DNA of 64,000 nucleotides from Ectobacillus panaciterrae DSM 19096 (GTDB lineage Bacteria; Bacillota; Bacilli; Bacillales; Bacillaceae_G): assembly GCF_000430785.1 (NCBI RefSeq), contig NZ_AUMR01000012.1:1-64000 (forward strand), written 5' to 3'. The position numbers and the translations under genes were made by a program. The notes under the pieces were generated by a model. The model ran no database searches. It saw only the letters and a program-made list of their open reading frames with translations, and had not been told where the DNA came from. Below are positions 44,722 to 53,721 of this stretch, in pieces (within the stretch, counting starts at the first letter, position 1; every line of letters starts with the position of its first letter).

Positions 44722-46044
44722 TCATCCATCACTCACTTCACACCAGTCGAGAAGCGTACAAGCAAAAATTTCGGCAGCAGCTATCATTTTATCGATTTCA
44801 ATATACTCGTTCGGATAATGAGCCGCCTTTGTTTCGCCGGGGCCAAAAACAAGAGTGGGGATATTTGCAATTTGCGTAAATAATCCTCCGTCCGTTCCCC
44901 ACGGCGAAGCTTCCGCAACTGGTTCTGTCTGCTGCACCAGCCTAAAATTCTCCCGCACCGTTTCTATAAGCGGGTGCTGCTCTTCAAGCGTTCCCGGCAC
45001 CCAACGTGCGCCAAACCACTCCAATACGACTGGGTGTCGGTGAAACCAAGCATCGCTATGACCCAGCTCATCCAGCCATGCTGCAAACTCCTGCTTCGCT
45101 TCCTCTATCGTTTCATTTGGCATTACACCGTATCTTCCTTCTAACATGATGCAATCCGGGACAGACGACGGCCAATTCCCGCCTTCAATTTTGCCGATGT
45201 TAATCGGAACAGGGATTGGCACAGATTCATATAAGGGATCATCTATACGCTCATTGCGCTTTATTTCCAGTTTTTGCAGATGCTCCAGCACTGCTATGCT
45301 TTTTTCAATTGCGCTGATTCCTTCATAGCGTGTTCCGCCGTGCGCCGCTTTCCCGTGCACCTTGAGCCGAAACCATATGGATCCTTGCTGTTTTTGGAAA
45401 AACCTCATATTTGTCGGCTCCGGTATTAACGCACCGTCTGCTTGATAACCACGCAAAATCGCTGCCAGCGTTCCGGCACCTCCGCTCTCTTCCTCAATAA
45501 CACTTTGAAAATATATATTCCCTTTCAGCTTTATATCACACGCGATAATAGCCTCCATCGCCATAATAAGCGCTACATTACCGCCCTTCATATCAGCAGC
45601 TCCGCGGCCGTACAGCCTGTTTCCAACCACTTCGCCTCCGTACGGATCGTATTCCCACTGCTTCATCTCGCCTTCAGGAACGACGTCAATATGACCGTTT
45701 AAAATAAGCGATTTACCGCCCCCTGTACCCTTTAAAGTTGCCACTACATTTGGACTATCATTAAAATGCTTGCGCGGCGAAACAAAGTATGGGTGCTTTT
45801 TCATTTCCGAATATGGCGGCTCCCATATATCAAGAGACAGACCGAGTTCTCTCATTTTCTCGATAATAATAGCTTGCGCTTTGCTTTCTTCACCTGATAC
45901 GCTTCTCTCTTGTACAAGCCGCTTGAGAAGCCGTACTCCTTTTGTTTGATGCGCTTGAATATATTCACGTACTTGGTTTTTCTTTTGATTCAACCGCTTC
46001 ACCCGCCTCTTATCATATTCCCTGCAGAAATTGCACCGTTTCAA
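44722..46044 (-). CDS. yodQ: YodQ-like M20 deacylase (acetylornithine deacetylase family)
   Basis: A 440-residue M20 metallopeptidase. Metal ligands appear as NGHIDVVPEG (~117), GRGAADMKGG (~147), EEESGGAG (~182), IPEPTN (~205) and the final AAHYPNEY (~412). YodQ in B. subtilis is placed in the lysine-derived beta-lysine pathway as an N-deacylase; this is not experimentally settled. The first ~20 residues (MKRCNFCREYDKRRVKRLN) look untypical, and GTG or TTG codons near residues 15-18 behind AAGAGGCGGG may be the true start. It reads toward kamA. Confidence 0.88.
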   Translation of the reverse strand: MKRCNFCREYDKRRVKRLNQKKNQVREYIQAHQTKGVRLLKRLVQERSVSGEESKAQAIIIEKMRELGLSLDIWEPPYSEMKKHPYFVSPRKHFNDSPNVVATLKGTGGGKSLILNGHIDVVPEGEMKQWEYDPYGGEVVGNRLYGRGAADMKGGNVALIMAMEAIIACDIKLKGNIYFQSVIEEESGGAGTLAAILRGYQADGALIPEPTNMRFFQKQQGSIWFRLKVHGKAAHGGTRYEGISAIEKSIAVLEHLQKLEIKRNERIDDPLYESVPIPVPINIGKIEGGNWPSSVPDCIMLEGRYGVMPNETIEEAKQEFAAWLDELGHSDAWFHRHPVVLEWFGARWVPGTLEEQHPLIETVRENFRLVQQTEPVAEASPWGTDGGLFTQIANIPTLVFGPGETKAAHYPNEYIEIDKMIAAAEIFACTLLDWCEVSDG

Positions 46045-46276
46045 GAAAATATTTATTTAGTCACAGCAGCTGATTAAGCGGTGATAAACGCCGCCCCTTC
46101 ACATTCCCTTTCAGACCGATCAAACCTTTTCCGTTTCAAATACATTCACGTTTCGTATGAAATTATCAAATAAGGCTGTCCAACCAGAGGCTTAATGAAA
46201 TTATCGCGCATCATGCACTTTTCCCCTCCCCGTACCCGTCTTTACATCATATGACGAAGTACGCGGTTTCTTTCAT

Positions 46277-46315
46277 AAAAAATGACCGTCTCTTTTATAA
46301 GACAGTCATTTTTTT
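46277..46315. terminator. Bidirectional terminator
   Basis: AAAAAATGACCGTC/GACAGTCATTTTTTT stem with one mismatch. Confidence 0.75.
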
Positions 46316-46445
46316 CAGTTCTTATTTTTTGTTAGAAAGCAGTTTATTCTAAGCGATTACAACTTCCTCTTCCGTAATAGGCACGCCATTCATTTTATCT
46401 ATAACTTCTATTTTTCGGTTATGTAAGCCTTATATCATAAGAAAG

Positions 46446-46472
46446 AACCGATTAACGCAATGTTAATCGGTT
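46446..46472 (-). terminator. Terminator of the YjcZ gene
   Basis: AACCGATTAAC/GTTAATCGGTT perfect stem; TCTTTCTT follows on the minus strand. Confidence 0.75.
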
Positions 46473-46504
46473 TAGGGATGATTGACGCTCTTTCAGAGAT
46501 GCCA

Positions 46505-46615
46505 TTAGCAAATACAAGTTGCTCCGATGATGATCAAAAGAATGAACAATACAACAATCAAAGCAAATCCGAAACCAAATCCACCACAGCCATAACCATA
46601 TCCGTAACCCCACAT
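46505..46615 (-). CDS. YjcZ-family sporulation peptide (36 aa)
   Basis: From ATG 46615, with AAGGAGTG ending 8 bases upstream, a 36-residue peptide reads MWGYGYGYGCGGFGFGFALI then VVLFILLIIIGATCIC. The Gly/Tyr/Phe-rich head and the single hydrophobic helix with a Cys end are the marks of YjcZ/YhjR-type peptides, which occur in many copies in Bacillus and are linked to spores. It was too short to be listed as a gene in most tracks, but SD, terminator and family pattern agree. Confidence 0.92.
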   Translation of the reverse strand: MWGYGYGYGCGGFGFGFALIVVLFILLIIIGATCIC

Positions 46616-46703
46616 AGTTTTTCACTCCTTACATCAATTGAAATGGTTTACACTCACAAAATATGTCGGACAAGTCGGGAAGTGTATGTGTGTTTGCCTA
46701 TAA

Positions 46704-46737
46704 ATAAAAAAAATCTCTGCAAAATGCAGAGATTTTA
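46704..46737 (-). terminator. Terminator after yidC-type gene
   Basis: AAATCTCTGC/GCAGAGATTT stem followed by TTTTTATTTAT on the minus strand, just after the stop at 46740. Confidence 0.9.
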
Positions 46738-46739
46738 TG

Positions 46740-47519
46740 TTATCCTTCTTGATTCATTTGTAAAGCAAGCGTCTTTTTTTGTTTTCGCCGTTCTAAATAA
46801 AGCGTTTGAAACGCCATGAAAGTGTTTCCGACTACCCAATACAATCCGATGGCAGAAACCAAGTGAAAGGACATAAAGAAAATCATGACGGGCATAACGT
46901 ACAGCATCATTTTCATTTGCTGATTCAGCATCGCATTATCTGATTGCTTCGCGCGGCTGTTCATCACCCAATATTGGAGGAATGTAGCGACAGCCGCAAG
47001 AACCGGCAATATGTGAAGCGAGTCGGTTTGTCCTAGACTGAACCATAAAAATGTATGGGCCGCAATCTCTTTTGTCCGAACAATAGCATTATATAGTGCC
47101 ATTAATATAAACATTTGGATAACAGCGGGCAAACATCCCATCGCCGGATTTATGCCGTGTTTTTGATAAAGCTTCATCGTTTCTTGATTCAGCAACTGCT
47201 GTGTCTTCGGATCTTTCGCATTATATTGCTCTCTCAGTTTTTTCATTTCAGGCTGGAGCTGCTGCATTCTCCACTGATTATCATTTAAAGAAATGACGAG
47301 CGGTGAAAGCGCCAGTCGAATCAGCAGCGTAATAGCAATGATGCCGATGCCGTAATTATCGTTAAAAAGATGTGAAATATGGGTAATCACGAATGAAATG
47401 GGATATACCAAATAATGATCCCAAATCCCTGTATTATGCGATGTAATAGGTGTCTTTGTACTGCACCCAGATAAAAACAATACAAATGTCAAAGGCAAAA
47501 GCCCTAAAATTCTTTTCAA
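46740..47519 (-). CDS. yidC: YidC/Oxa1-family membrane insertase (lipoprotein)
   Basis: A 259-residue insertase with a lipoprotein signal (LFLSGC, Cys19) and five membrane helices (~35-50, 58-78, 130-148, 172-190, 208-235). The 60KD_IMP core has the positive groove residue in LLIRLALSPL (Arg~69) and NPAMGCLPAVIQMF. Bacillus has two such proteins, SpoIIIJ and YqjG; the short form here cannot be assigned to one for sure. It inserts proteins such as F1Fo subunit c and, in spores, works with SpoIIIAE. ATG 47519 follows GGAGGAAAC. Confidence 0.93.
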   Translation of the reverse strand: MKRILGLLPLTFVLFLSGCSTKTPITSHNTGIWDHYLVYPISFVITHISHLFNDNYGIGIIAITLLIRLALSPLVISLNDNQWRMQQLQPEMKKLREQYNAKDPKTQQLLNQETMKLYQKHGINPAMGCLPAVIQMFILMALYNAIVRTKEIAAHTFLWFSLGQTDSLHILPVLAAVATFLQYWVMNSRAKQSDNAMLNQQMKMMLYVMPVMIFFMSFHLVSAIGLYWVVGNTFMAFQTLYLERRKQKKTLALQMNQEG

Positions 47520-47544
47520 CGTGTTTCCTCCTTGTTACTTTTAT

Positions 47545-47826
47545 TTATGAAAGTAACAAGGATACTCCATCTTCATCGTCGTCAGGAGCGGTTTTGTGAC
47601 GGACAGACATAGAAATTTGTTTGCGGGCATCCAAAATCCAATCGCTGCTGTTCTTTCTGCTTTGTTCCCTAGCTGAAGATGAGAGCTGCATGGTTATATG
47701 CGAATCATACACCTTCGGAAGCTCGGAGCAAAGACGCCAGGACCATTTCCCTGCCAAGAAAGCAGTGCTTAAAATCGCAAGGGTAAAGACGGTTTCCCAA
47801 TTGTCTATCAGCAGTCCCTCAAGCAT
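47545..47826 (-). CDS. Small membrane-anchored hypothetical protein (93 aa)
   Basis: Unrecognised. The N-terminus has one hydrophobic segment (WETVFTLAILSTAFLAGKW, ~8-28), followed by a Ser/Arg-rich cytoplasmic part and an acidic Asp-Asp-Glu-Asp tail. ATG 47826 lies 7 bases after AAGGAG; TTG 47832 is a weaker choice. It precedes the yidC-type gene by 25 bases, so they form a likely operon, and it may assist membrane insertion or be unrelated. Confidence 0.7.
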   Translation of the reverse strand: MLEGLLIDNWETVFTLAILSTAFLAGKWSWRLCSELPKVYDSHITMQLSSSAREQSRKNSSDWILDARKQISMSVRHKTAPDDDEDGVSLLLS

Positions 47827-47891
47827 CTCCAATCTCCTTCGCCTCCTTCCCTATTTATCGCTTTCTATTGTGCGCGAATGATCGCCAAATG

Positions 47892-49619
47892 TCAATTCTC
47901 TTTTACAGGGATGGGGATATGATGAAAGCTCGTAACATCAAATAAACCAAGATCTGTAATTTTCAATCGAGGAATTACAGGTAAAGATAGAAATGATAGC
48001 GTTAAAAATGCATTAAAATGCTTCGGAGCACCAATTTTCAACAAGCTGTCATTCACTTCTTTAATTTGCGTATATACCGTTTTCCAATCCGATTCGGACA
48101 TGAGCCCGGCGATAGAAAGCGGCAGCTTGGCCAGTACTTTTCCATTCTCCACTACAGCAAGCCCTCCTTGCATTTCTTGGAGCGATTTCACTGCCGCTAT
48201 TATATCCTGATCGTTTGTTCCTGCGGCAATAATATTATGAGAATCGTGTGCAACTGTTGTGGCAATGGCACCGGTTTGAAGTCCTAATCCTTTAATAATT
48301 CCGAGCCCGACATTTCCGGTAGCTTTGTGTCTTTCTATTACCGCCGCTTTCAGTACATCCTGCTTTGGATTTGATACGAAATAACCGTTTTGAACCGGTA
48401 CGCGTTCAATTAAATGTTCTGTTATTAAGTTATTTGGTATAATGCCGATTACATTTGCCTTTGCAGCATTATCCATATGAATTTGCAGCTGCTCATCACA
48501 TATACTTACTATATCCACTGTTTCCGTGAGGCCTCGTAGAGACTGCTCTTGTGCTTTATGGCCCGTATAACTGCCGTTTTCAGCTACTAAAACGCCTTTT
48601 TTATACACTTGTGCAATCGAGAACTCATGCAAATCATCTAACAGCAGCAAATCTGCATCAAATCCCGGTGCCACAGCGCCTTTTGTATGCAAGCCGTAGC
48701 ACTGCGCTGCATGAAGAGTCGCCATAGAAATGGCAGTTATAGGCGACAAGCCGTATTGAATAGCTTCCCGCACATTGTAATCAATGCTGCCCTCTTCCAC
48801 TAAATCATCTAAATGCTTATCATCTGTACAGAATAAACAGCGATGTGCATTTTGTTCCGTTACAGCCTCTAAAAGCGTTCTTAAATTTTTAGCTACAGAC
48901 CCTTCTCGAAGCATTACGTACATGCCGAGACGCAAACGATCCAATACTTCTTCTTTCGTCACACATTCATGATCAGTCAAAATACCGGCAGCCCGATACA
49001 CATTTATATCAGCTTCTCTCAGCCCGGCTGCATGTCCATCAATTTGCCGGCTCAACAAAAGCTTATTCATCATTTCATCATCTGCTCTTAACACAGCCGG
49101 AAAATCCATGACTTCCGCTAATCCTAACACTCTATTATGGGAAAGAAATGCCTGTAAATCCTCCGCATGCAGCACTGCCCCGGCGTTTTCAAACGCTGTT
49201 GCCGGCACACAAGAAGGCAGCATAACAAATATATCAAGAGGGACATTCTCCGACGCATCCAGCATATATTGAATGCCTTTTGCTCCGGCTACATTGGCAA
49301 TTTCATGGGGATCTGTAATGACAGTTGTGACGCCATGAGGGAGTACAACCTGTGAAAATTGGTGAGGTGTTACCATAGAAGATTCAATATGAACATGAGC
49401 ATCAATCAGCCCGGGGCATACATATCGGCCGGCCGCATCAATTTCTTGCTTTCCTTCGTACGAACCGATTCCAACAATGACACCATCCGTAATGGCGATA
49501 TCTCCAGCCGTCAATTCCTTCGTAAACACATTCACAATTACAGCATTGCGAATGACTACATCTGCTCGTTCACTTTTATTCGCGGTTACAATTCGTGTTT
49601 TCAATTGCTGCTTGTTCAT
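47892..49619 (-). CDS. ade: Adenine deaminase
   Basis: A 575-residue amidohydrolase. Metal ligands are seen in GLIDAHVHIESSM (~73-85), DPHEIANV (~112) and FCTDDKHLDDL (~270); the C-terminal adenine deaminase domain follows (~385-560), with TVAHDSHNIIAAGTND. It converts adenine to hypoxanthine for salvage. ATG 49619 is chosen over a start 19 codons earlier because the latter has no SD; AAAGGAGCG is upstream. Length fits B. subtilis AdeC (577). An inverted repeat (49693-49719) sits in the leader, but no purine riboswitch pattern was found. Confidence 0.95.
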   Translation of the reverse strand: MNKQQLKTRIVTANKSERADVVIRNAVIVNVFTKELTAGDIAITDGVIVGIGSYEGKQEIDAAGRYVCPGLIDAHVHIESSMVTPHQFSQVVLPHGVTTVITDPHEIANVAGAKGIQYMLDASENVPLDIFVMLPSCVPATAFENAGAVLHAEDLQAFLSHNRVLGLAEVMDFPAVLRADDEMMNKLLLSRQIDGHAAGLREADINVYRAAGILTDHECVTKEEVLDRLRLGMYVMLREGSVAKNLRTLLEAVTEQNAHRCLFCTDDKHLDDLVEEGSIDYNVREAIQYGLSPITAISMATLHAAQCYGLHTKGAVAPGFDADLLLLDDLHEFSIAQVYKKGVLVAENGSYTGHKAQEQSLRGLTETVDIVSICDEQLQIHMDNAAKANVIGIIPNNLITEHLIERVPVQNGYFVSNPKQDVLKAAVIERHKATGNVGLGIIKGLGLQTGAIATTVAHDSHNIIAAGTNDQDIIAAVKSLQEMQGGLAVVENGKVLAKLPLSIAGLMSESDWKTVYTQIKEVNDSLLKIGAPKHFNAFLTLSFLSLPVIPRLKITDLGLFDVTSFHHIPIPVKEN

Positions 49620-49692
49620 CAAAATGTCACGCTCCTTTTTTGAATATACGAGAATAAACAGACGGCGTGTGCACATCTTGATTTATCCTCGC

Positions 49693-49719
49693 AGCCAAGC
49701 TATTTCCGGTAGCTTGGCT
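49693..49719. repeat. Hairpin in the ade leader
   Basis: AGCCAAGCTA/TAGCTTGGCT, 10-bp arms and 7-base loop, without a T run on the minus strand. Possible mRNA control or stability element. Confidence 0.5.
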
Positions 49720-49886
49720 GAGACTCGTGGACCACCCACTATTATATGAAAATTGTTACACATTATGATTTTAAGTATTTTAGCTTAAGAGTACCAGAAT
49801 GGCAAGATGCTTTTCTCAAAAAAACATGTCATATACATTCTCCCAAGATGCATATAGTGTACGGATGAATAAAGGGGGTGGATAAG

Positions 49887-50648
49887 TTGTTCCAGACCGA
49901 AGCTGATCAATATGCCTTTGAAGCAGCCATGTATGAACAACTGGCTTGTTATTATAAATACAGCAATCCACAAAAATACATGGAGTATTACTTGAAGCAT
50001 TATGAGGCAGTACAAAAGCTGATAAAAGCGTATCATGCAAATCGCATAGCACATCCGCAGGGACAAGCGCAGCCGGCAAAAGTCCGTGTTCTGCACGCTT
50101 CGCCAAATGCTCCTGCATTTGATATGTATGTAAACGGACAGCGTGTGCTGCAAAACCTGACCTATAAGCAATCCAGTAATTACTTATCCCTGCCGCAGGG
50201 TCAATATCGCATTGATATTTACACAGCCGGCACGCAAGCGTCCCCTATCCTGTCCGCTATCGTACCGGTTATGAATAATACGGCTTATATGGTTGCTGCA
50301 ACCGGAGACGCAAGCAAGCTTCAGCTCCTTTCGTTTGTAGACAGCACATATTTACCATACGGCGAAGCAAAGATTCGCTTTGCGCACCTTTCTCCGGATG
50401 CCCCGGCTGTAGATGTCACAATGAAGGATGGAGAAGTGCTGTTCCCGAATGTTTCCTTTAAACAAATTACAGAGTATTTGCAAGTGAGTCCAGGCACAGC
50501 AGATCTCGAAGTGCGCACAGCAGGAACGAAAAATGCTGTCTTGTCTCTTCCTAATACAAAAATTCAGCCAAATAAAGTGTATACTATATACGCAGTCGGC
50601 TATGCAAATAAAGAACCGAAACTTGAGGCTCTCTTTCTCACAAACTAA
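49887..50648 (+). CDS. DUF4397 domain protein, two tandem domains
   Basis: A ~253-residue protein. After a helical Tyr-rich head (residues 1-~50: YEQLACYYKYSNPQKYMEYY) come two DUF4397 beta domains, each opening with VRVLHASPNAPAFDMYVNG and IRFAHLSPDAPAVDVTMKDG. Such domains are found in secreted and spore-surface proteins; this one has no signal peptide. TTG 49887 is favoured (AAAGGGGG 8 bases upstream); GTG 49878 overlaps that SD. The terminator begins inside the stop codon. Confidence 0.85.
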   Translation: MFQTEADQYAFEAAMYEQLACYYKYSNPQKYMEYYLKHYEAVQKLIKAYHANRIAHPQGQAQPAKVRVLHASPNAPAFDMYVNGQRVLQNLTYKQSSNYLSLPQGQYRIDIYTAGTQASPILSAIVPVMNNTAYMVAATGDASKLQLLSFVDSTYLPYGEAKIRFAHLSPDAPAVDVTMKDGEVLFPNVSFKQITEYLQVSPGTADLEVRTAGTKNAVLSLPNTKIQPNKVYTIYAVGYANKEPKLEALFLTN

Positions 50649-50677
50649 AAGTCTACAATGAACATTGTAGACTTTTT
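50647..50677. terminator. Bidirectional terminator between convergent genes
   Basis: AAAAGTCTACAATG/CATTGTAGACTTTT palindrome with T runs on both strands, shared by the DUF4397 gene and the sensor kinase. Confidence 0.9.
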
Positions 50678-50690
50678 GTATGTATAATGG

Positions 50691-51863
50691 CTATTGTAAA
50701 GTTGTCTCTTTTGTTTTCTTTTGGAAGGTCATACAAAACCTTGTCCAATCTGGTGTAGATTCACAAGAAATGCGCCCATCATGCTTTTCTACAATTTGTT
50801 TGCACACAAACAGTCCGATTCCTGTACCGAGCTTTTTCGTTGTTACGAACGGCTCAAAAATTGTCTCAATTTTATCAGCAGGAATCATCGGTCCGTTATT
50901 TTTAATAATAATGTGAATTGTACTTTCATCTTCAAACGTATCAATCACGATTTTACGATTTTTAGGATTCGCTTCCAGCGCATCTATGGAGTTCATTAAA
51001 ATATTTAATATCACTTGCCGTACTTCGCTGCGATACCCATATAAACCGATAGGATAAAACATGTTTTTCTCAATGGACACATTTGTGTTCACCAAGCTCG
51101 GATATAGGAAATGGGTGATATCATGAAATAAATCGTTCAGAGAAAAAAACTCTTTTTCATTCCACATTTCTTTTCGAGATACAAGCAAAAATTGAGAAAT
51201 ACGGAAGTTTAATTGATCTAATTCATGCGAAATAATATCCAAATACGGCAGATGCGTATTTTCCGCTTTTAATAATTTTACAAAGCCCATGATGGATGTA
51301 AGAGGATTTCGAAATTCATGAACGAAACTGGCTGACATTTGTCCTAAAATGGTCAGTCTTTCTTTATGTGTTTCATCAATAAACTGCTGCTTTTCTTCTA
51401 AGCTTTTCGTGATTATTTCGGAATACTTAAGCACGGTAAAATAAATCAGCTGATCAAAGCAGCTATGAATTTTTGTGATAAGCGGTTTGAGTTCGCGAGC
51501 CTTTACATCAAGTTCGCACATAGCCTCAAACAATTCATTTCTCCCAACATTTACATTGTGTACAAATTCTCCAATATTCACATCCGCTTGCGCTCGTTCG
51601 GTGGCAATCTTAGCACATAATGGTTGTATGTCTTCTAATCGTTTTTCTCCTATAATCAGAGAAATAATTGAAAACAGAAGATTTTCTCCGTTCATTATAA
51701 TCTCTTCTCGAAACGGATCTCCTTGGGAAACAATAATTTTTTGCTTCCATGTCTCTACAAATTCTTGGCTGTTTTTTTTTAAGTAGGCGCAAAATTTTTG
51801 TTCGATCTCGCTAATAATCAGAAAAACCCCCCGTCCCCTCCATGACACAAGCAAAAGCAGCAT
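50691..51863 (-). CDS. Cytosolic sensor histidine kinase
   Basis: About 375-390 residues without membrane helices. The N-terminal sensor part (~15-160) is helical; the kinase core has the H-box ASFVHEFRNPLTS (His acceptor), the N-box ILMNSIDAL, and the G2 box TGIGLFVCKQIVEKHDG. The layout resembles sporulation kinases that feed Spo0F, and no response regulator lies nearby, so an orphan kinase of that sort is likely. The 5' end is unclear: the best SD (GGGGGG, 51827-51832) precedes CTG 51821 and ATT 51818, with no ATG/GTG/TTG in place. TTG 51863 is the nearest usual start. Confidence 0.88.
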   Translation of the reverse strand: MLLLLVSWRGRGVFLIISEIEQKFCAYLKKNSQEFVETWKQKIIVSQGDPFREEIIMNGENLLFSIISLIIGEKRLEDIQPLCAKIATERAQADVNIGEFVHNVNVGRNELFEAMCELDVKARELKPLITKIHSCFDQLIYFTVLKYSEIITKSLEEKQQFIDETHKERLTILGQMSASFVHEFRNPLTSIMGFVKLLKAENTHLPYLDIISHELDQLNFRISQFLLVSRKEMWNEKEFFSLNDLFHDITHFLYPSLVNTNVSIEKNMFYPIGLYGYRSEVRQVILNILMNSIDALEANPKNRKIVIDTFEDESTIHIIIKNNGPMIPADKIETIFEPFVTTKKLGTGIGLFVCKQIVEKHDGRISCESTPDWTRFCMTFQKKTKETTLQ

Positions 51864-52185
51864 CTTTATATTATATTTTGAATATTAACACAAAAGTACC
51901 GATTCGTTAAGGATTTTGTCAAATTCCGCGTGCAGCTTGCAGAGTAAAATAACAAACCTTTTACAAACACCATGCATATCATATAATGGGCAAAGCGCCG
52001 GCACCCTTGATATCGCTTCGTTATCTCGGATTTCTATACATCTTATCGGTCTCGTTCTCGCTCAACAGCTATAGGTCGACCAGACCTTTATGTGCCGGAT
52101 GCTATTTTTGAGAAGGAAATGAAATCATTTTAATATGGTAAATGAAATTAATAATTTATAAAATAAAAATCCGGAATCCGGGTCT
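51864..52185. other. Intergenic stretch 51864-52185
   Basis: It carries a structured GC-rich segment (51985-52110) that opens GCGCCGGCACC and closes GACCTTTATGTGCCGGATGC, a partial echo of the dispersed repeats; not enough is shared to call a fifth copy. The terminator of the next gene follows at 52163. Confidence 0.4.
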
Positions 52186-52186
52186 T
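52163..52186 (-). terminator. Terminator after the aldehyde dehydrogenase gene
   Basis: AAAGACCCGG/CCGGATTTTT stem (one G-T pair) followed on the minus strand by ATTTTAT. Confidence 0.7.
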
Positions 52187-53610
52187 TATTTTTTCATGCA
52201 AACCAGTTTCAGCTCTGTCATTTCTTCTATGGCATATTTGATTCCTTCGCGCCCTGCTCCGCTTTGCTTCACCCCTCCATACGGCATGTGATCCACTCGG
52301 AATGTCGGTACATCATTAATCATCACCCCTCCTGCCTCGAGCTCATCAATGGCTTGCATAGCCTTGCTTAGTTGATTTGTAAAAACCCCTGCCTGCAAAC
52401 CGTATTGCGATTGATTCACCCGTTTGATGACTTCATGAAAAGATGCAAAAGAATTTACAGTTACAACAGGACCAAACACTTCTTTACACTGAACCGACAC
52501 ATCATCAGGTACATTTGCCAATATTGTTGGTTCGTACGTACGTTCATCCTTTTGCTTTCCTCCAATGATCACAGCGGCGCCGGCTTTCACTGCCTCTTGC
52601 ACCCATTCATGCACACGCGATACATCTCCTTTGGAGATTAGGGCCGTTACGTCTGTTGTTTCATGTAACGGATCGCCTACAATTAGATTTCGCGTTGCGG
52701 CGGCAAACAGCTTCACAAATACATGAAATAAACTTTCGTGCACAAAAATGCGCTGGACGGAGATGCATACCTGACCGTTATATACAAATGCCCCCCACTT
52801 TATCCGCTCAACCAACTCTTTTGTAAGCATCACTTCTTCATCAATAATAACGGCTGAATTCGAACCAAGCTCAAGTGTTACTCGCTTCAAACCAGCCTTG
52901 CTTTTCATTGCAATTCCGACTTCAGGGCTTCCTGTAAATGTAATTGCTGCAATACGTTCGTCTTTAACAAGTGTTTCTCCAATAACAGATCCTTTGCCGG
53001 TCACAATATTAAAAGCGCCTTTTGGCAAGCCCGCCTCCTCTAACAATCCAGCAAGAACATATGAGGATAGCGGTGTTTGACTCGCCGGCTTCAAAACAAT
53101 TGTATTTCCGGAAGCAATTGCAGGCCCCACTTTATGGGCGACTAAATTCATAGGAAAATTAAACGGCGTAATAGCACCGATGACCCCAATCGGCTTTCGA
53201 ATCGTATAGGCGACTCTCCCATCCGCATCTGGCGCGGCATCAATTGGAATTGTTTCTCCTCCGATTCGTTTTGCTTCTTCTGCAGCAAACTTATAAGTTT
53301 GAATCGTACGTTCTACCTCGACGCGAGCTGTCTTAATGGGCTTCGCCGCTTCCTTTGCGATGAGCTGCGCCAGCTCTTCTTTTTTCTCTTGAAGCTTTGC
53401 AACAAGGTTTTCTAAAATGGAAGCACGCTCGTACGCTGAGAGCGAAGCCATCCGTTTTGCTGCTGCTCTTGCAGCTTCTATAGCCTCATGAACGTTCTCC
53501 TCAGAGGCTAGTGCAATATCTGCAAGCTTTTCTCCAGAATACGGAGCATACAGCGGTATGTATTCTTTCGTATCTATCCATTGATTGTTTACATATAATT
53601 GCTGTTTCAT
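52186..53610 (-). CDS. NAD(P)-dependent aldehyde dehydrogenase
   Basis: A 474-residue ALDH-superfamily enzyme. Cofactor-binding and active-site blocks are GAITPFNFPMNL (~152), FTGSPEVG (~227), the base LELGSNSAVII (~248) and the nucleophile NGQVCISVQRI (Cys near 284). The shape VQRIFVHE and the C-terminal VDHMPYGGVKQSG recall the glyceraldehyde-3-phosphate/sulfoacetaldehyde/lactaldehyde-type branch. The substrate is not set by the sequence or the neighbours. ATG 53610 follows GAGAGGGATCG. It stands as its own unit. Confidence 0.9.
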   Translation of the reverse strand: MKQQLYVNNQWIDTKEYIPLYAPYSGEKLADIALASEENVHEAIEAARAAAKRMASLSAYERASILENLVAKLQEKKEELAQLIAKEAAKPIKTARVEVERTIQTYKFAAEEAKRIGGETIPIDAAPDADGRVAYTIRKPIGVIGAITPFNFPMNLVAHKVGPAIASGNTIVLKPASQTPLSSYVLAGLLEEAGLPKGAFNIVTGKGSVIGETLVKDERIAAITFTGSPEVGIAMKSKAGLKRVTLELGSNSAVIIDEEVMLTKELVERIKWGAFVYNGQVCISVQRIFVHESLFHVFVKLFAAATRNLIVGDPLHETTDVTALISKGDVSRVHEWVQEAVKAGAAVIIGGKQKDERTYEPTILANVPDDVSVQCKEVFGPVVTVNSFASFHEVIKRVNQSQYGLQAGVFTNQLSKAMQAIDELEAGGVMINDVPTFRVDHMPYGGVKQSGAGREGIKYAIEEMTELKLVCMKK

Positions 53611-53626
53611 CGATCCCTCTCCCTAT

Positions 53627-53656
53627 AAAAAGCCATCGCTCATGCAGCACGATGGC
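53627..53656 (-). terminator. Terminator after the CNNM/CBS gene
   Basis: GCCATCG/CGATGGC stem followed by TTTTTATA on the minus strand. Confidence 0.75.
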
Positions 53657-53721
53657 ACTTTCTATACGATATGCCGGCTAACACATACCTAACACTACAA
53701 AAACCCGACTCATGAGATTCA

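Larger units (their letters stand above)
46045..46504. other. Intergenic stretch with two terminators
   Basis: 46277-46315 holds an AAAAATGAC...GTCATTTTTT stem with T runs both ways. 46446-46472 holds AACCGATTAAC/GTTAATCGGTT, which ends the yjcZ gene on the minus strand. At 46352-46430 the minus strand has a 5'-less frame ending IDKMNGVPITEEEVVIA, perhaps the tail of a lost gene. Confidence 0.5.

Noticed and set aside
46352-46430. Short peptide gene ending NGVPITEEEVVIA
   Set aside because: No SD-start pair in a useful place; perhaps the tail of a deleted gene, noted only in the intergenic entry.
49620-49760. Purine riboswitch before adenine deaminase
   Set aside because: A strong hairpin is there, but the conserved junction and loop sequences of purine riboswitches are not.
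51985-52110. Fifth copy of the dispersed repeat
   Set aside because: Only GCCGGATGCT and a loose likeness are shared; the inverted ends are missing.
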